This document shows, one piece after another, positions 1 to 10,393 of a stretch of DNA of 64,000 nucleotides (positions are counted from its first letter, which is position 1; each line of letters opens with the position of its first letter). Source of the DNA: Geodermatophilus obscurus (GTDB lineage Bacteria; Actinomycetota; Actinomycetes; Mycobacteriales; Geodermatophilaceae); contig NZ_FOWE01000003.1 in NCBI RefSeq assembly GCF_900115395.1, positions 310,001 through 374,000 on the forward strand, given 5' to 3'. The notes beneath the pieces were generated by a model that was not told the DNA's origin, did no database searches, and saw only the letters and a program-made list of their open reading frames with translations. The translations under genes and the position numbers were made by a program.

Positions 1-440
1 CCGACGAGCCGGCGGCGGGGCCGCAGACGCTGCCGCCGGTGGCGCTGCCCTGTCCGGGCGGCGGCGAGCTGGACCTCGGCCGCGCCCCGGGCGTGCCCAC
101 CGTGGTGAACCTGTGGGCGAGCTGGTGCGCCCCCTGCCGCGAGGAGCTCCCGCTGGTGCAGGACCTCGCCGACGCCGCCGCCGGCCGGGTCGCCGTGGTC
201 GGTGTGATCAGCAAGGACGGCGTGCCGCAGGCCGACTCGTTCGCCACCGACGCCGGGGTCACCTTCCCCAGCGCCTACGACCGCGGCGGGGAGCTGATGG
301 ACGAGCTGGGGGTCAACGTCCTGCCCTTCACCTACCTCGTCGACGCCGACGGCGCGCTCGTGCACACGGAGGTGGGCCCGGTCGCCTCGGTCGACGAGCT
401 GCGCGCGCTGGTCGCCGAGCACCTCGGGGTGCAGCTGTGA
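1..440 (+). CDS. TlpA/ResA-like thioredoxin-fold protein (5' end outside window)
   Basis: The reading frame is open from position 3 to the TGA at 438-440, so the start lies upstream; about 145 residues are visible. A thioredoxin-type CxxC (WCAPC, visible residues about 41-45) follows a VVNLW strand and precedes the REELP helix, the usual TlpA/ResA/DsbE arrangement. A cis-Pro follows near NVLPFTY. Family members are extracytoplasmic thiol-disulfide oxidoreductases tethered by an N-terminal anchor, which would be in the missing part. Its stop overlaps the GTG of the Nudix gene (GTGA), so the two are probably co-transcribed. The gene order matches the mycobacterial nth-tlpA-nudix-marP locus. Confidence 0.9.
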   Translation, partial: DEPAAGPQTLPPVALPCPGGGELDLGRAPGVPTVVNLWASWCAPCREELPLVQDLADAAAGRVAVVGVISKDGVPQADSFATDAGVTFPSAYDRGGELMDELGVNVLPFTYLVDADGALVHTEVGPVASVDELRALVAEHLGVQL

Positions 441-1219
441 CCGGCCCGCTGCCGGGCCCGCTGCCCGGCGTCGACACCGGCGGCCTGCCGGGGTACCTGC
501 GGCGGCTGCTGGCCGCCTCCGCCGACCTGCCGCTGCGCCACCGCCTCCAGCCGGCCACCGGCACCGCCCGCCGCTCGGCGGTGCTGATCCTCTTCGGCGA
601 GGGCCCGCGCGGCGCCGACGTCCTGCTCATCGAGAAGTCGGCGCGGCTGCGCACGCACGCCGGGCAGCCGGCCTTCCCCGGCGGCGGCGCCGACCCCGGC
701 GAGGACTACCCGGTCGGCACGGCGCTGCGCGAGGCGCAGGAGGAGGCCGGGGTCGACCCGGCCGGCGTGCGGGTCCTCGCGACCCTGCCCGAGCTGTTCC
801 TCGGCCCGTCGGACAACCTCGTCGTCCCCGTGGTGGCCTGGTGGGACGACCCCGCCGACGTCGAGGTCGGCGACCCGCGGGAGGTGGCGCGGGTGGCACG
901 GGTGCCGCTGGCCGACCTCACCGACCCCGCCAACCGGTTCCGGGTGCGCCACCCGGTCGGCTACGTCGGCCCGGCGTTCGGGGTCGCCGGCATGGTCGTC
1001 TGGGGCTTCACCGCGGCCCTGCTCGACGCGGTCCTCGACGCCGCGGGCCTGACCCGGCCCTGGGACGCCCGCGACGTGCGGCCCCTGGAGGTCACGGGGA
1101 CGCGGCCGGCCGCGGCACCCGGTTCGCTGGGGGAGGGCGGCACCGAGGACGCCGCCGCGCCGACGGTCGTCGACGGCGCGTCCGGTGGGCCCGCCGCGCG
1201 TACCGTTCCGCGCCGATGA
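437..1219 (+). CDS. Nudix hydrolase, CoA-pyrophosphatase type
   Basis: A 260-residue protein starting at a GTG that overlaps the previous stop by 4 nt. The Nudix box lies at about residues 82-106 (GGG...E....REAQEEAG), and just before it is the LRTHAGQPAFPGGG stretch typical of the NudL/CoA-diphosphatase (UPF0035) group. Family members cleave CoA and related nucleotides to 3',5'-ADP and phosphopantetheine in a Mg-dependent reaction. The C-terminal 40 residues are low-complexity and poorly conserved. It sits between the thioredoxin and cupredoxin genes, as in other actinobacteria. The substrate is assigned by family only. Confidence 0.85.
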   Translation: MTGPLPGPLPGVDTGGLPGYLRRLLAASADLPLRHRLQPATGTARRSAVLILFGEGPRGADVLLIEKSARLRTHAGQPAFPGGGADPGEDYPVGTALREAQEEAGVDPAGVRVLATLPELFLGPSDNLVVPVVAWWDDPADVEVGDPREVARVARVPLADLTDPANRFRVRHPVGYVGPAFGVAGMVVWGFTAALLDAVLDAAGLTRPWDARDVRPLEVTGTRPAAAPGSLGEGGTEDAAAPTVVDGASGGPAARTVPRR

Positions 1220-1230
1220 GGAGGACGGCG

Positions 1231-1701
1231 ATGAGCGGGATGTGGACGCGCCGGCTGCCGGCGGCGGTCACCGGTGCCGTGCTCGCGGCCGGCGTGCTCG
1301 CCGGCTGCGGCTCCGACGGTGGCTCCGGCGGGGGGACCGGCGGCGGGACGGCGGCTCCGTCGTCGTCCGACCCGTCGCTGGGCACGGTGACGGTCGCCGA
1401 GGACGGCGTCCAGGAGGTCACCATCCAGACGCCCGACGACTACGTCTTCCTCCCCGAGACCTTCACCGTGGCGCCGGGCCGGGTCCGGCTGACCGTGCAG
1501 AGCACCGCGTCGCAGGCCACCCACAACTTCCGCTTCACCCCGGGCGCCGGCGTCGAGGAGATCTCCGAGGAGATCCCGCTGCTCGCCGCGGGGCAGACCG
1601 AGACGATCGAGTTCGAGGTCACCCTCCCCGGCGAGCACCCCTTCGAGTGCAGCTTCCACACCCAGCTCGGCCAGGTGGGCGTGATGACGGTGCGCGGCTG
1701 A
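1231..1701 (+). CDS. Cupredoxin-domain lipoprotein
   Basis: A 156-residue protein. The ATG at 1231 is preceded by a strong Shine-Dalgarno (GAGGAGG, 1218-1224), which decides against the in-frame ATG at 1216. The N-terminus has MWTRR, a hydrophobic helix and a lipobox (LAGC, about residues 25-28), so it should be a lipid-anchored extracytoplasmic protein. A Gly/Ser-rich linker follows, then a cupredoxin fold with plausible copper ligands: the His of ATHNF, the Cys and His of FECSFH, and the Met of GVMTV. It may carry electrons or bind copper beside the TlpA-like protein. The mycobacterial locus lacks this gene, so it looks like an insertion into the conserved block. Confidence 0.8.
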   Translation: MSGMWTRRLPAAVTGAVLAAGVLAGCGSDGGSGGGTGGGTAAPSSSDPSLGTVTVAEDGVQEVTIQTPDDYVFLPETFTVAPGRVRLTVQSTASQATHNFRFTPGAGVEEISEEIPLLAAGQTETIEFEVTLPGEHPFECSFHTQLGQVGVMTVRG

Positions 1702-1704
1702 GCC

Positions 1705-2886
1705 ATGTCGCTGGTCGACCTCGCGCTCATCGCGCTCGCGCTCGTCTTCGCCTTCACCGGCTTCCGGCAGGGCCTGCTGGTGTCGGCGACGTCGTTCCTG
1801 GGCTTCCTCGGCGGCGCGGTGCTCGGCGCCCAGCTGTCCGGGCCCGTCGCCGACCGGCTCGACAGCACGCCGGTCACCCGGGTGTTCGCCGCGCTCGTCG
1901 TCGTCCTCGCCGGTGCGCTGCTCGGTCAGCTGCTCGCCGGGGCCGTCGGGCGGGCGGTGCGCAGCCGGCTGACCTGGGAGCCCGCCGAGGTCTTCGACTC
2001 CGTGGCGGGGGCGGTGGTGTCCGCGGTCGCCGTGCTGCTGGTCGCGTGGATGGTGGCCTCACCGCTGGCCACCGCGCCCTTCCCCCAGCTGGCCGGGCAG
2101 GTCCGGGAGTCCGCGCTGGTCGCGGCCGTGGACCGGGCGGTGCCCGACGGCGTCCGTGCGGTCTACGACTCGCTGCGGCAGGCGATCGACCGCCGCGGCC
2201 TGCCCGACGTCCTCGACCCGCTCACCCCCACCCGTGCCCGCGAGGTCGAGGCGCCCGACCAGGCCCTGGCCGCCAGCCCCGTCGTCGGCCGGGTGAGCGG
2301 CTCGGTGGTGAAGATCCGCGGGATCGCGCCGTCGTGCTCGCGGCAGATCGACGGGTCCGGCTTCGTCTACGCACCCGGCCGCGTCATGACCAACGCACAC
2401 GTGCTGGCGGGCGTGAGCGACCCCGTCGTGGAGGCCGAGGGCGAGGAGTACGAGGCGACGCCGGTGTTCGTCGACGAGGAGGTCGACGTCGCGGTGCTCG
2501 CGGTCCCCGGCCTGCCGCAGGTGCCGCTGGCCTTCTCCGGGGTCGTGTCCGACACCGACGACGACGCGATCATCATGGGCTACCCCGGTGGCGGCCCGTT
2601 CTTCGTGGGCCCCGCGCGCATCCGCGACCAGGGCCCGATCAGCGGCCCCGACTTCCGCAGCAGCCAGACCGTGCAGCGCGACGTCTACGCGCTCCGCGGC
2701 GACGTCCGCGCCGGCAACTCCGGGGGCCCGCTGTTCGACCCCGCGGGGCAGGTGATCGGCGTCGTCTTCGCCTCGGCGATCGACGACCCGGCCACGGGCT
2801 ACGCCCTCACCGCGCAGCAGGTGGCCCCGGCGGCGGAGGCCGGCGCGGTCGCCACCGCCCCCGCCGACACCGGTCCCTGCGAATGA
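1705..2886 (+). CDS. marP: MarP-type membrane serine protease (CvpA-like + trypsin-like)
   Basis: The protein has 393 residues. Residues 1 to about 140 hold four hydrophobic segments resembling a CvpA/colicin V production domain; the rest is a chymotrypsin-fold protease. The triad is visible: His232 (TNAHV), Asp261 (VDVAVL) and Ser339 (GNSGGP). Cys211 and Cys392 flank the protease domain, matching the position of the regulatory disulfide known in M. tuberculosis MarP. MarP is a periplasmic protease needed for acid and oxidative-stress tolerance. It starts 3 nt after the cupredoxin stop and so is probably in the same transcript. Confidence 0.9.
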   Translation: MSLVDLALIALALVFAFTGFRQGLLVSATSFLGFLGGAVLGAQLSGPVADRLDSTPVTRVFAALVVVLAGALLGQLLAGAVGRAVRSRLTWEPAEVFDSVAGAVVSAVAVLLVAWMVASPLATAPFPQLAGQVRESALVAAVDRAVPDGVRAVYDSLRQAIDRRGLPDVLDPLTPTRAREVEAPDQALAASPVVGRVSGSVVKIRGIAPSCSRQIDGSGFVYAPGRVMTNAHVLAGVSDPVVEAEGEEYEATPVFVDEEVDVAVLAVPGLPQVPLAFSGVVSDTDDDAIIMGYPGGGPFFVGPARIRDQGPISGPDFRSSQTVQRDVYALRGDVRAGNSGGPLFDPAGQVIGVVFASAIDDPATGYALTAQQVAPAAEAGAVATAPADTGPCE

Positions 2887-2955
2887 AGGACCCCAGTGCC
2901 CCCGGCCCTTCCCAGGCTCAGGGTGGGACCCTGCAGCGGGGCCGTTCCAGCGCCT
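2887..2955 (+). repeat. 3' flanking repeat element, copy 1 (stem-loop)
   Basis: About 70 nt directly after the marP stop. It shares GCCCCC-GCCCT and a 3' block, ACCCTGCAGCGGGGCCGTTC, with a second copy downstream of acs (4540-4607). The 5' GGACCCC...TGC segment can pair with the 3' GCAGCGGGGCC segment, so the element could fold as a long hairpin and act as a terminator between marP and the convergent hydrolase gene. Confidence 0.6.
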
Positions 2956-2959
2956 CGCC

Positions 2960-3916
2960 TCAGGAGGTGGCCCACGTGACGATGGCGGTGCCGACCTCGG
3001 TGGCGGCCTCCTCGGGCGGGAAGTGGCCGATGCCGGGCAGCTCCCGCCACTCGTAGGCACCGGCGACGTAGCGGCCCGACCCGCGCGCGGTGCGCGGCAG
3101 GACCAGCGGGTCCAGCGCGCCGTGCAACTGCAGTGTCGGCGCGGTGACCGGGGCGGCCATCCGGCGGGCGTACCGCAGCCCGTCGGGCCGCACCTGCGAG
3201 CGGCCGGCCCAGCGGAAGTACTCCATCGACCCGTACGCGGCCTGCGGGATGCGCGCGGCCGACCGGTAGCGCTCCACCGCCTCGGCGAAGTCGGGGGTGG
3301 CCGTCCAGTCCGCACCGGCCCAGCGGCGCAGGAAGTCGGCCACCGGGTCGTCGTCGGCGCGGGTCAGCCGCCACTCGGGCAGCCGCGGCAGCTGGAAGCC
3401 CAGGACGTGCCGCAGGGCCCGCCGCTGCGCCCGGTCGCGCAGCCCGGCGCGCAGCAGCCGCGGGTGGGCCATCGAGACGACGACCAGCCGGCGCACCACC
3501 CGCGGGTGCAGCGCGGCCATCGTCCAGGCCACCAGCCCGCCCCAGTCGTGCCCGACCACGACGGCGTCCTTCTCCCCGAGCGCCCGGACGAGGGCGGCGA
3601 CGTCGCTGGCCGCCGTCGGCAGGTCGTACCCGCGCGGCGGTTTGTCGCTGGCGCCGTAGCCGCGCAGGTCGGGCGCGACGGCGCGGAAGCCGGCGTCGGC
3701 GAGGAGCGGCAGCTGGGCGCGCCAGGTCCACCAGTACTGCGGGAACCCGTGCAGGAGCAGCACCAGCGGACCCTGGCCGGCCTCGGCCAGGTGCAGCCGG
3801 ACGCCGTTGGCCGAGGCGTCGCGGTGCAGCCAGGGGCCGGGGAGCAGGACGCTGGTGGCGTCGGGCCGCAGGTCGGCGGGGACGCCCCCGCCCCGCCCCG
3901 GTGTCCGGGCGCTCAG
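2960..3916 (-). CDS. Alpha/beta hydrolase, epoxide-hydrolase (EphE-like) type, probable CTG start
   Basis: The hydrolase fold is clear: HGFPQYWWTWR oxyanion-hole region, GHDWGG with an Asp nucleophile as in epoxide hydrolases, and a late catalytic His (GIGHFPP). No ATG, GTG or TTG occurs in frame upstream of the GTG at 3763, and starting there would cut off the first beta strands. The frame is open upstream and encodes a family-like N-terminus (LLPGPWLHRD.SANGVRLHLAEAG). A CTG at 3916 overlaps the stop of the preceding holin-like gene (CTGA) and gives 318 residues, near the size of mycobacterial EphE. The order MarP-EphE-holin-acs is conserved. The start is inferred; the true substrate is unknown. 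Confidence 0.8.
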   Translation of the reverse strand: MSARTPGRGGGVPADLRPDATSVLLPGPWLHRDASANGVRLHLAEAGQGPLVLLLHGFPQYWWTWRAQLPLLADAGFRAVAPDLRGYGASDKPPRGYDLPTAASDVAALVRALGEKDAVVVGHDWGGLVAWTMAALHPRVVRRLVVVSMAHPRLLRAGLRDRAQRRALRHVLGFQLPRLPEWRLTRADDDPVADFLRRWAGADWTATPDFAEAVERYRSAARIPQAAYGSMEYFRWAGRSQVRPDGLRYARRMAAPVTAPTLQLHGALDPLVLPRTARGSGRYVAGAYEWRELPGIGHFPPEEAATEVGTAIVTWATS

Positions 3917-4416
3917 ACCAGGTAGGTGTCGGGGGAGCGCCGCTCGACGCGCCCGTTGCTCACCGTCGGCAGGGCACGGCGGCGGGTGCCGGGCGCCTCG
4001 CGGTGCATGACGTCGGGCAGCTCGCGCAGCGACTCCATCGTCCGCTCGGGCTTGTCGATCTTCTTCAGCATCCGGAAGCCGACGAGCCCGGCGACGGCGG
4101 CCACGACGAGCAGGCCGACGGTGACGATCAGGTAGGACACCCAGCGCGGCAGGCCCAGCCAGGTGAACAGCTCGGCGAGCGTGACGAACAGGTAGATGCC
4201 GGCGAAGGCGGCCAGGACGCCCGCGACGGCGAACAGCCCGACGCTCACGCCGGCCTTCTTCGCCGAGCGGCCGATCTCGGCCTTGGCCAGCTCGATCTCC
4301 GCGCGGATCAGCGTGGACACGTCGGCCATGGCGCTCTGCACCAGCGTCCCCATCGAGGGGTCGTCGCTGCCGGCATGCCGCCCGGTGGGCTGGGTGGACG
4401 ACGCGCTGTGGGCCAC
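3913..4416 (-). CDS. Phage holin-superfamily (Actinobacteriophage holin-3-like) membrane protein
   Basis: A 167-residue protein starting at a GTG preceded by GGAGGAG (7-nt region 4421-4429). The N-terminal third is soluble and contains a short amphipathic helix (LIRAEIELAKAEI). Two hydrophobic segments follow (about residues 60-85 and 95-118), then a basic, charged tail. This matches the small 'phage holin family' proteins that accompany acs and marP in many actinobacteria. Despite the name these are chromosomal membrane proteins of unknown function. Its TGA overlaps the proposed CTG start of the hydrolase. Confidence 0.75.
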   Translation of the reverse strand: MAHSASSTQPTGRHAGSDDPSMGTLVQSAMADVSTLIRAEIELAKAEIGRSAKKAGVSVGLFAVAGVLAAFAGIYLFVTLAELFTWLGLPRWVSYLIVTVGLLVVAAVAGLVGFRMLKKIDKPERTMESLRELPDVMHREAPGTRRRALPTVSNGRVERRSPDTYLV

Positions 4417-4539
4417 GGGGGCTCCTCCCTGGTCGGGCTCGGCGGCCGCTGGGAGCGGCCTCGGGTGATCGTCCCCCATGATCGCCGGACGCGCGCCCCG
4501 GCGTCCCCCGCGGGTGCGCGTGGGGGACGCCGGTGACGG

Positions 4540-4607
4540 GCTGGAACGGCCTCGCTGCAGGGCCCCGGCGCGAGCGGAACCAGGGCTGGGGGCAGCGAGG
4601 TGCTTCG
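4540..4607 (-). repeat. 3' flanking repeat element, copy 2
   Basis: Read on the minus strand this follows the acs stop and reproduces the element after marP: CTGCCCCCAGCCCT, a variable loop, then GCCCTGCAGCGAGGCCGTTC. The position directly after a stop codon in both cases suggests a terminator-type stem-loop. Confidence 0.6.
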
Positions 4608-6560
<1,953 letters not shown>

Positions 6561-6680
6561 GCGGGGCTCCCTCCGTCTCGGATCGTCCGCCGCCGGCCGG
6601 CGGCGTGTCCCAGCACACACCGTAGGGCCCCGGCGGCCCGCGGGTCAGGTCACCGGGACGGGCTGCCGCAGACTGGGCCG

Positions 6681-7382
6681 GTGGACGGCGGACCGCAGGC
6701 GGCCGTGGCGGCCCGGGTGCCCGGCGCGGCCGGCCTCGGCCTGCTCGCCCCGCCCTCGGCCCGCCCGTTCCCGGCGGCCCTGCTCGCCGACGCCGACTGG
6801 ACGGCGGAGCGGGTGACGGGGCTGGGCCGCCGGTACCGCAGCACCGACCGCCGGGTGCTCGCCACGGTCTGGTGGTACTCGGCCTCGGCGGTGCTGCTGA
6901 CCCCCGTGGCGGCCGGGCTGGCGACCGCGCGGCCGCTGTCGGCGCGGCTGGCCGACACGACGCTGTACGAGGTCGGCGGCACCCTGCTGGCGGGGGTCTC
7001 GGCCGCTCCCTCGGGTCCCGACCCGGCGGCGGACCTCCGCGCGGCGCTGGCCGCGGCGATCGGCGCGGTCGCCGCGGCGGGCGGGTTGCGCGAGCGGCCG
7101 CTGTGGGCGGTGGCCACCGACTCGCTGGCCGGACGGCTGCTGGCCGTGGGACGGGCGCTGGGCGACGTCGCCACCGTGACCGCGCTGGCCGCACCGGTGG
7201 CCGCCGCGGTCGGCGACCCGCTGCCGGCGCCGCGCTTCACCGACGTCGGCGGCACCCGATTCGTCCGCCGCGCCTCCTGCTGCCTGCTCTACCGGCTCCC
7301 CGGCGAGGGGATGTGCACCGCCTGCCCCGGCCGCCCGCCGGCGCACCGGCAGGTGCTGCTCGAGGCCGCCGCGGGCCTGTGA
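6681..7382 (+). CDS. FhuF-like (2Fe-2S) ferric-siderophore reductase family protein
   Basis: The protein has 233 residues and a GTG start. The C-terminus carries CC-x9-C-xx-C (ASCCLLYRLPGEGMCTAC), the unusual cysteine cluster that binds a 2Fe-2S centre in FhuF-type ferric reductases. The centre is Ala-rich and largely helical, with AVATDSLAGR as a family-like segment. Members release iron from ferric siderophores in the cytoplasm. CAGACT at 6669-6674, 6 nt before the GTG, could be a -10 box for a leaderless message. No transporter or siderophore gene is adjacent. Confidence 0.75.
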   Translation: MDGGPQAAVAARVPGAAGLGLLAPPSARPFPAALLADADWTAERVTGLGRRYRSTDRRVLATVWWYSASAVLLTPVAAGLATARPLSARLADTTLYEVGGTLLAGVSAAPSGPDPAADLRAALAAAIGAVAAAGGLRERPLWAVATDSLAGRLLAVGRALGDVATVTALAAPVAAAVGDPLPAPRFTDVGGTRFVRRASCCLLYRLPGEGMCTACPGRPPAHRQVLLEAAAGL

Positions 7383-7391
7383 GGAGGCGGC

Positions 7392-8669
7392 TCAGCGGGC
7401 GAGCGCGCGGGCGATCGCGGCCCGCAGGTCCTCGATCCCCTCACCGGTGACGGCCGAGACCGCCACCGCGTCGGGGTAGGCGCTGCGCAGTCCGGCGAGC
7501 CACCCGTCCGGCGCGACGTCGACCTTGTTGAGCGCCAGCAGCTCGGGGTGGTCGCGTGCGCCGATCTCGTGGAGGACGCCGCGCACCGCCGTCACCTGGG
7601 CCATGGCGTCGGGCGCGGAGGCGTCGACGACGTGCAGCACGAGGTCGGCCTCGACCACCTCCTCCAGCGTGGCCCGGAAGGCGTCGACCAGCTGGTGGGG
7701 GAGGTGGCGGACGAAGCCCACGGTGTCGGTGAGCGTGAAGGGCCCGCCGTCGGGGGTGCGGGCCTGGCGGACCGTCGGGTCCAGGGTCGCGAACAGCGCG
7801 TCCTGCACCAGGACGTCGGCGCCGGTCAGCCGGTTGAGCAGCGCGGACTTCCCGGCGTTGGTGTACCCGGTCAGCGCCACCGACGGGACCCGGGCGGACC
7901 GGCGGCGGATGCGTGTCCGCTGCCGCCGCGCCGCGGTCTGCTGCACCTGGCGCCGCAGGAGGGTGATGCGGCGGCGCAGGTGGCGGCGCTGGGTCTCCAG
8001 GCGCTGCTCGCCCGGCCCGCGGACGCCGGCCCCCGCGCCTCCGGCGGTCCGGCCACCGCCGATGCGCGACAGGGCCGTCCCCTGCCCCTGCAGCCGGGGC
8101 AGCTGGTAGGCCAGCTGGGCGAGCTCCACCTGCGCCCGGCCCTCGCTGCTGCGTGCGTGCTGGGCGAAGACGTCGAGGATCAGCGCGGTCCGGTCCACCA
8201 CGCGGGCGCCGACCCGGTCCTCGAGGTTGCGCACCTGCCCCGGGGAGAGGTCGCCGTCGGCGATGACCAGCGCGGCGCCCTCCTCGTCGACCAGGGCGGC
8301 GAGCTCGGCCACCTTGCCCGAGCCGAGGTAGGTGGCCGGGTCGGGCCGCTCGCGAGCCTGCACCATCCGCCCGACGACGGTGACGCCGTCGGTCTGCGCC
8401 AGGCGCTCCAGCTCGTCGAGCGGGTCCGCCGGGTCGCCGCCGGCGTCCTGCGGGCGCAGGCCCAGCAGCACCGCCCGCGGCGGCTCCCCGTCGGACGGCC
8501 GCCCGCCGCCGTCCCCGGCCGCCCGCCCGGTGGTCGTCGCGTCCTGTGCCGATCCCAGCAGCCACGCGCCTGGCATCCCGGCCTCCGGGGTGTCCGGCCG
8601 GTGAGTCGGGCCGTGCTGGCCCGGTCGTCCGGCGCTCCCAGCCTCGCCGCGGGGACGCCCGCGCGCCAC
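7392..8669 (-). CDS. hflX: GTPase HflX
   Basis: The protein has 425 residues. HflX features: an N-terminal nucleotide-interacting domain with DELERLAQTDGVTVVG and YLGSGKV, an Arg-rich coiled-coil linker (about residues 205-260), and a GTPase domain with GYTNAGKS (G1), DTVGFVRHLP (G3) and NKVD (G4). HflX is a ribosome-splitting and rescue GTPase. The first ~45 residues are poorly conserved, so the ATG at 8576 (MPGAWLLG) is an alternative start. It lies 3 nt after queA and probably belongs to the SoxR-box operon. Confidence 0.93.
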   Translation of the reverse strand: MARGRPRGEAGSAGRPGQHGPTHRPDTPEAGMPGAWLLGSAQDATTTGRAAGDGGGRPSDGEPPRAVLLGLRPQDAGGDPADPLDELERLAQTDGVTVVGRMVQARERPDPATYLGSGKVAELAALVDEEGAALVIADGDLSPGQVRNLEDRVGARVVDRTALILDVFAQHARSSEGRAQVELAQLAYQLPRLQGQGTALSRIGGGRTAGGAGAGVRGPGEQRLETQRRHLRRRITLLRRQVQQTAARRQRTRIRRRSARVPSVALTGYTNAGKSALLNRLTGADVLVQDALFATLDPTVRQARTPDGGPFTLTDTVGFVRHLPHQLVDAFRATLEEVVEADLVLHVVDASAPDAMAQVTAVRGVLHEIGARDHPELLALNKVDVAPDGWLAGLRSAYPDAVAVSAVTGEGIEDLRAAIARALAR

Positions 8670-8672
8670 CGC

Positions 8673-9698
8673 TCAGGGGAGGAACAGCATCGAGTCGCCG
8701 AACTCGTGCCACAGGTACCCGCCGGCGACGGCGGCGTCGTAGGCGCGGGCGACCAGGTCGGGGCCGGCCACCGCCTGCAGCAGCAGCAGGTGGCTGGCCT
8801 CGGGCTCGTGCAGGCCGGTGACCAGGCCGGTCACCGCACGGGCCGGCCGGTCCGGGCCGAGGACCAGGTCGGTCCAGCCCTCGCCGGGCCGGGTGACGCC
8901 GTCCTCGCCGGTCACCGTCTCCAGCGCCCGGGTGACCGTGGTGCCGACGGCGACCACCCGCCGTCCGGCGGCCCGCGTCGCGGTGACCAGCCGGGCGGTG
9001 ACCTCCGGGACCCGGTAGCGCTCCGGTGCCGGGGGCTCGTGCAGCTCCGGGCTGGACACGCCCGCGTGCAGGACGAGCGGGACCACCGGCACGCCCCGGG
9101 CCACCAGCCGCACGAGCAGCCGCTCGGTGAAGGGCCGGCCGGCGCTGGCGTTTTCCGCGCTGCCGGGCTCGGTGGCGTAGACGTTCTGCACGTCGGCGAG
9201 GTCCACAGCGGCGCCGAGGTGCCCGTAGCGCACCGGCCGGCCGTACCGGGCCAGGTACCCCGGCACCGACACCGCGGGTGAGGCGTGCGCCCGCCACAGC
9301 CGGCCGGGGCGGCCCGGGTCGGGGAAGCCGGCGCGCAGGACCAGCCGGACGCCGCCGGGGAGGTCCAGCGCCGTGCCGGGCTCGACGCCGGTCTCGGGCC
9401 CGTCGTCGGTCGGGCGGCGCACCTCGACCACCCAGGCGCCGTCGTCGAGCGTCGTCGAGACGTGCACGGGGGTGGTCGCGCCGTCGGTCCGCCGGGCCGT
9501 CAGCCGTGCCGGGAGCGTGCCCGAGGTGTTGACCACCACCAGGTCGCCGGGCTCGAGCAGGTCGGGGAGGTCGGAGAAGCGCGCGGACGTGAGGACGTGC
9601 GGCCGGACCGCCATCAGCCGCACGCCGTCGCGGGCCAGGCCGCGCCGCTCCGGCGGGACGGTGGCCGCCGCGCCCACGGGGACGGTCAGGGCGGTCAC
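8673..9698 (-). CDS. queA: S-adenosylmethionine:tRNA ribosyltransferase-isomerase (QueA) family protein
   Basis: The 341-residue protein carries QueA hallmarks: LEPGDLVVVNTSGTLPARL near the N-terminus, SAENASAGRPFTERLL in the centre (the usual ...HFT..LL segment), and GLHEPEASHLLLLQAV towards the C-terminus. QueA transfers the ribosyl part of SAM to preQ1-modified tRNA in queuosine synthesis. No other queuosine gene is seen in this window, and actinobacteria often carry QueA-like proteins alone, so the tRNA substrate is uncertain. The GTG start overlaps the SDR stop (GTGA). Confidence 0.85.
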   Translation of the reverse strand: MTALTVPVGAAATVPPERRGLARDGVRLMAVRPHVLTSARFSDLPDLLEPGDLVVVNTSGTLPARLTARRTDGATTPVHVSTTLDDGAWVVEVRRPTDDGPETGVEPGTALDLPGGVRLVLRAGFPDPGRPGRLWRAHASPAVSVPGYLARYGRPVRYGHLGAAVDLADVQNVYATEPGSAENASAGRPFTERLLVRLVARGVPVVPLVLHAGVSSPELHEPPAPERYRVPEVTARLVTATRAAGRRVVAVGTTVTRALETVTGEDGVTRPGEGWTDLVLGPDRPARAVTGLVTGLHEPEASHLLLLQAVAGPDLVARAYDAAVAGGYLWHEFGDSMLFLP

Positions 9699-10387
9699 CG
9701 GGCCACCTCCGCCAGGTCGGTCACCCGCACGCGCGGACCGGGGACGCCGCCGTCGAGCACCCGCAGCAGTGCCGGGGCGACGTCCTCGGGGGCGGCCAGG
9801 CCGGCCGGGTCGGCGCCGGGGTCGGCGGCCGCGTGCATGTCGGTGGCCATGTCGCCGGGGTCGACGGCGAGGACGCGCAGCCGCGGGTGCTCCACGGCGA
9901 GGACGGCGGTCAGCAGGTCCAGCGCGGCCTTGCTGGCGCCGTACCCGCCCCAGCCTTCGTAGGCCTCGACGGCGGCGTCGCTCGTGATCGTGACGACGGT
10001 GCCGCCGGACCGCTCCAGCGCGGGCAGCACCGCCTGCACCAGCGCCAGCGGGGCGACGGTGTTGACCCGCAGCAGGTCCTCCAGCGTGGCAGCGGCGAGG
10101 TCGGCCAGCCGGGGCAGCGGCGTCGGGCCGAGCGCGGAGGCGTTGGCGACGAGCAGGTCGAGGGAGTCGCCGGCCGCGGCGGCCAGCGCGGCGCGGTGGT
10201 CGGCGTCGGCGACGTCACCGGGCAGCGCGGTGACCAGGTCGGGACGGGGGAGGGAGGCGACGGCGGCGGCCAGCCGGGCGGGATCGCGGGCGTCGACGAC
10301 GAGGCGCCATCCGCGGCGGGACAGCTCGGTGGCGAGGGCGAGACCGAGGCCGCGGGAGGCGCCGGTCACCAGGGCGGTGGGTGTCAT
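9695..10387 (-). CDS. Short-chain dehydrogenase/reductase
   Basis: A classical SDR of 230 residues: TGASRGLG (cofactor-binding TGxxxGxG, about residues 8-15), NAS in the fourth strand, ITSDAA with the catalytic Ser, and YGASK with Tyr and Lys. Asp in the second strand (VVDARD) suggests NAD rather than NADP preference, though this is weak. The ATG sits right where transcription from the SoxR-box promoter should start, so the mRNA may be leaderless. As first gene of SDR-queA-hflX it is the likely direct SoxR target. The substrate is unknown. Confidence 0.9.
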   Translation of the reverse strand: MTPTALVTGASRGLGLALATELSRRGWRLVVDARDPARLAAAVASLPRPDLVTALPGDVADADHRAALAAAAGDSLDLLVANASALGPTPLPRLADLAAATLEDLLRVNTVAPLALVQAVLPALERSGGTVVTITSDAAVEAYEGWGGYGASKAALDLLTAVLAVEHPRLRVLAVDPGDMATDMHAAADPGADPAGLAAPEDVAPALLRVLDGGVPGPRVRVTDLAEVAR

Positions 10388-10393
10388 GGGGCT

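Noticed and set aside
4417..4539. Possible prophage signal from the 'holin' label
   Set aside because: No other phage gene is near, and the holin-superfamily protein is part of a conserved chromosomal block.
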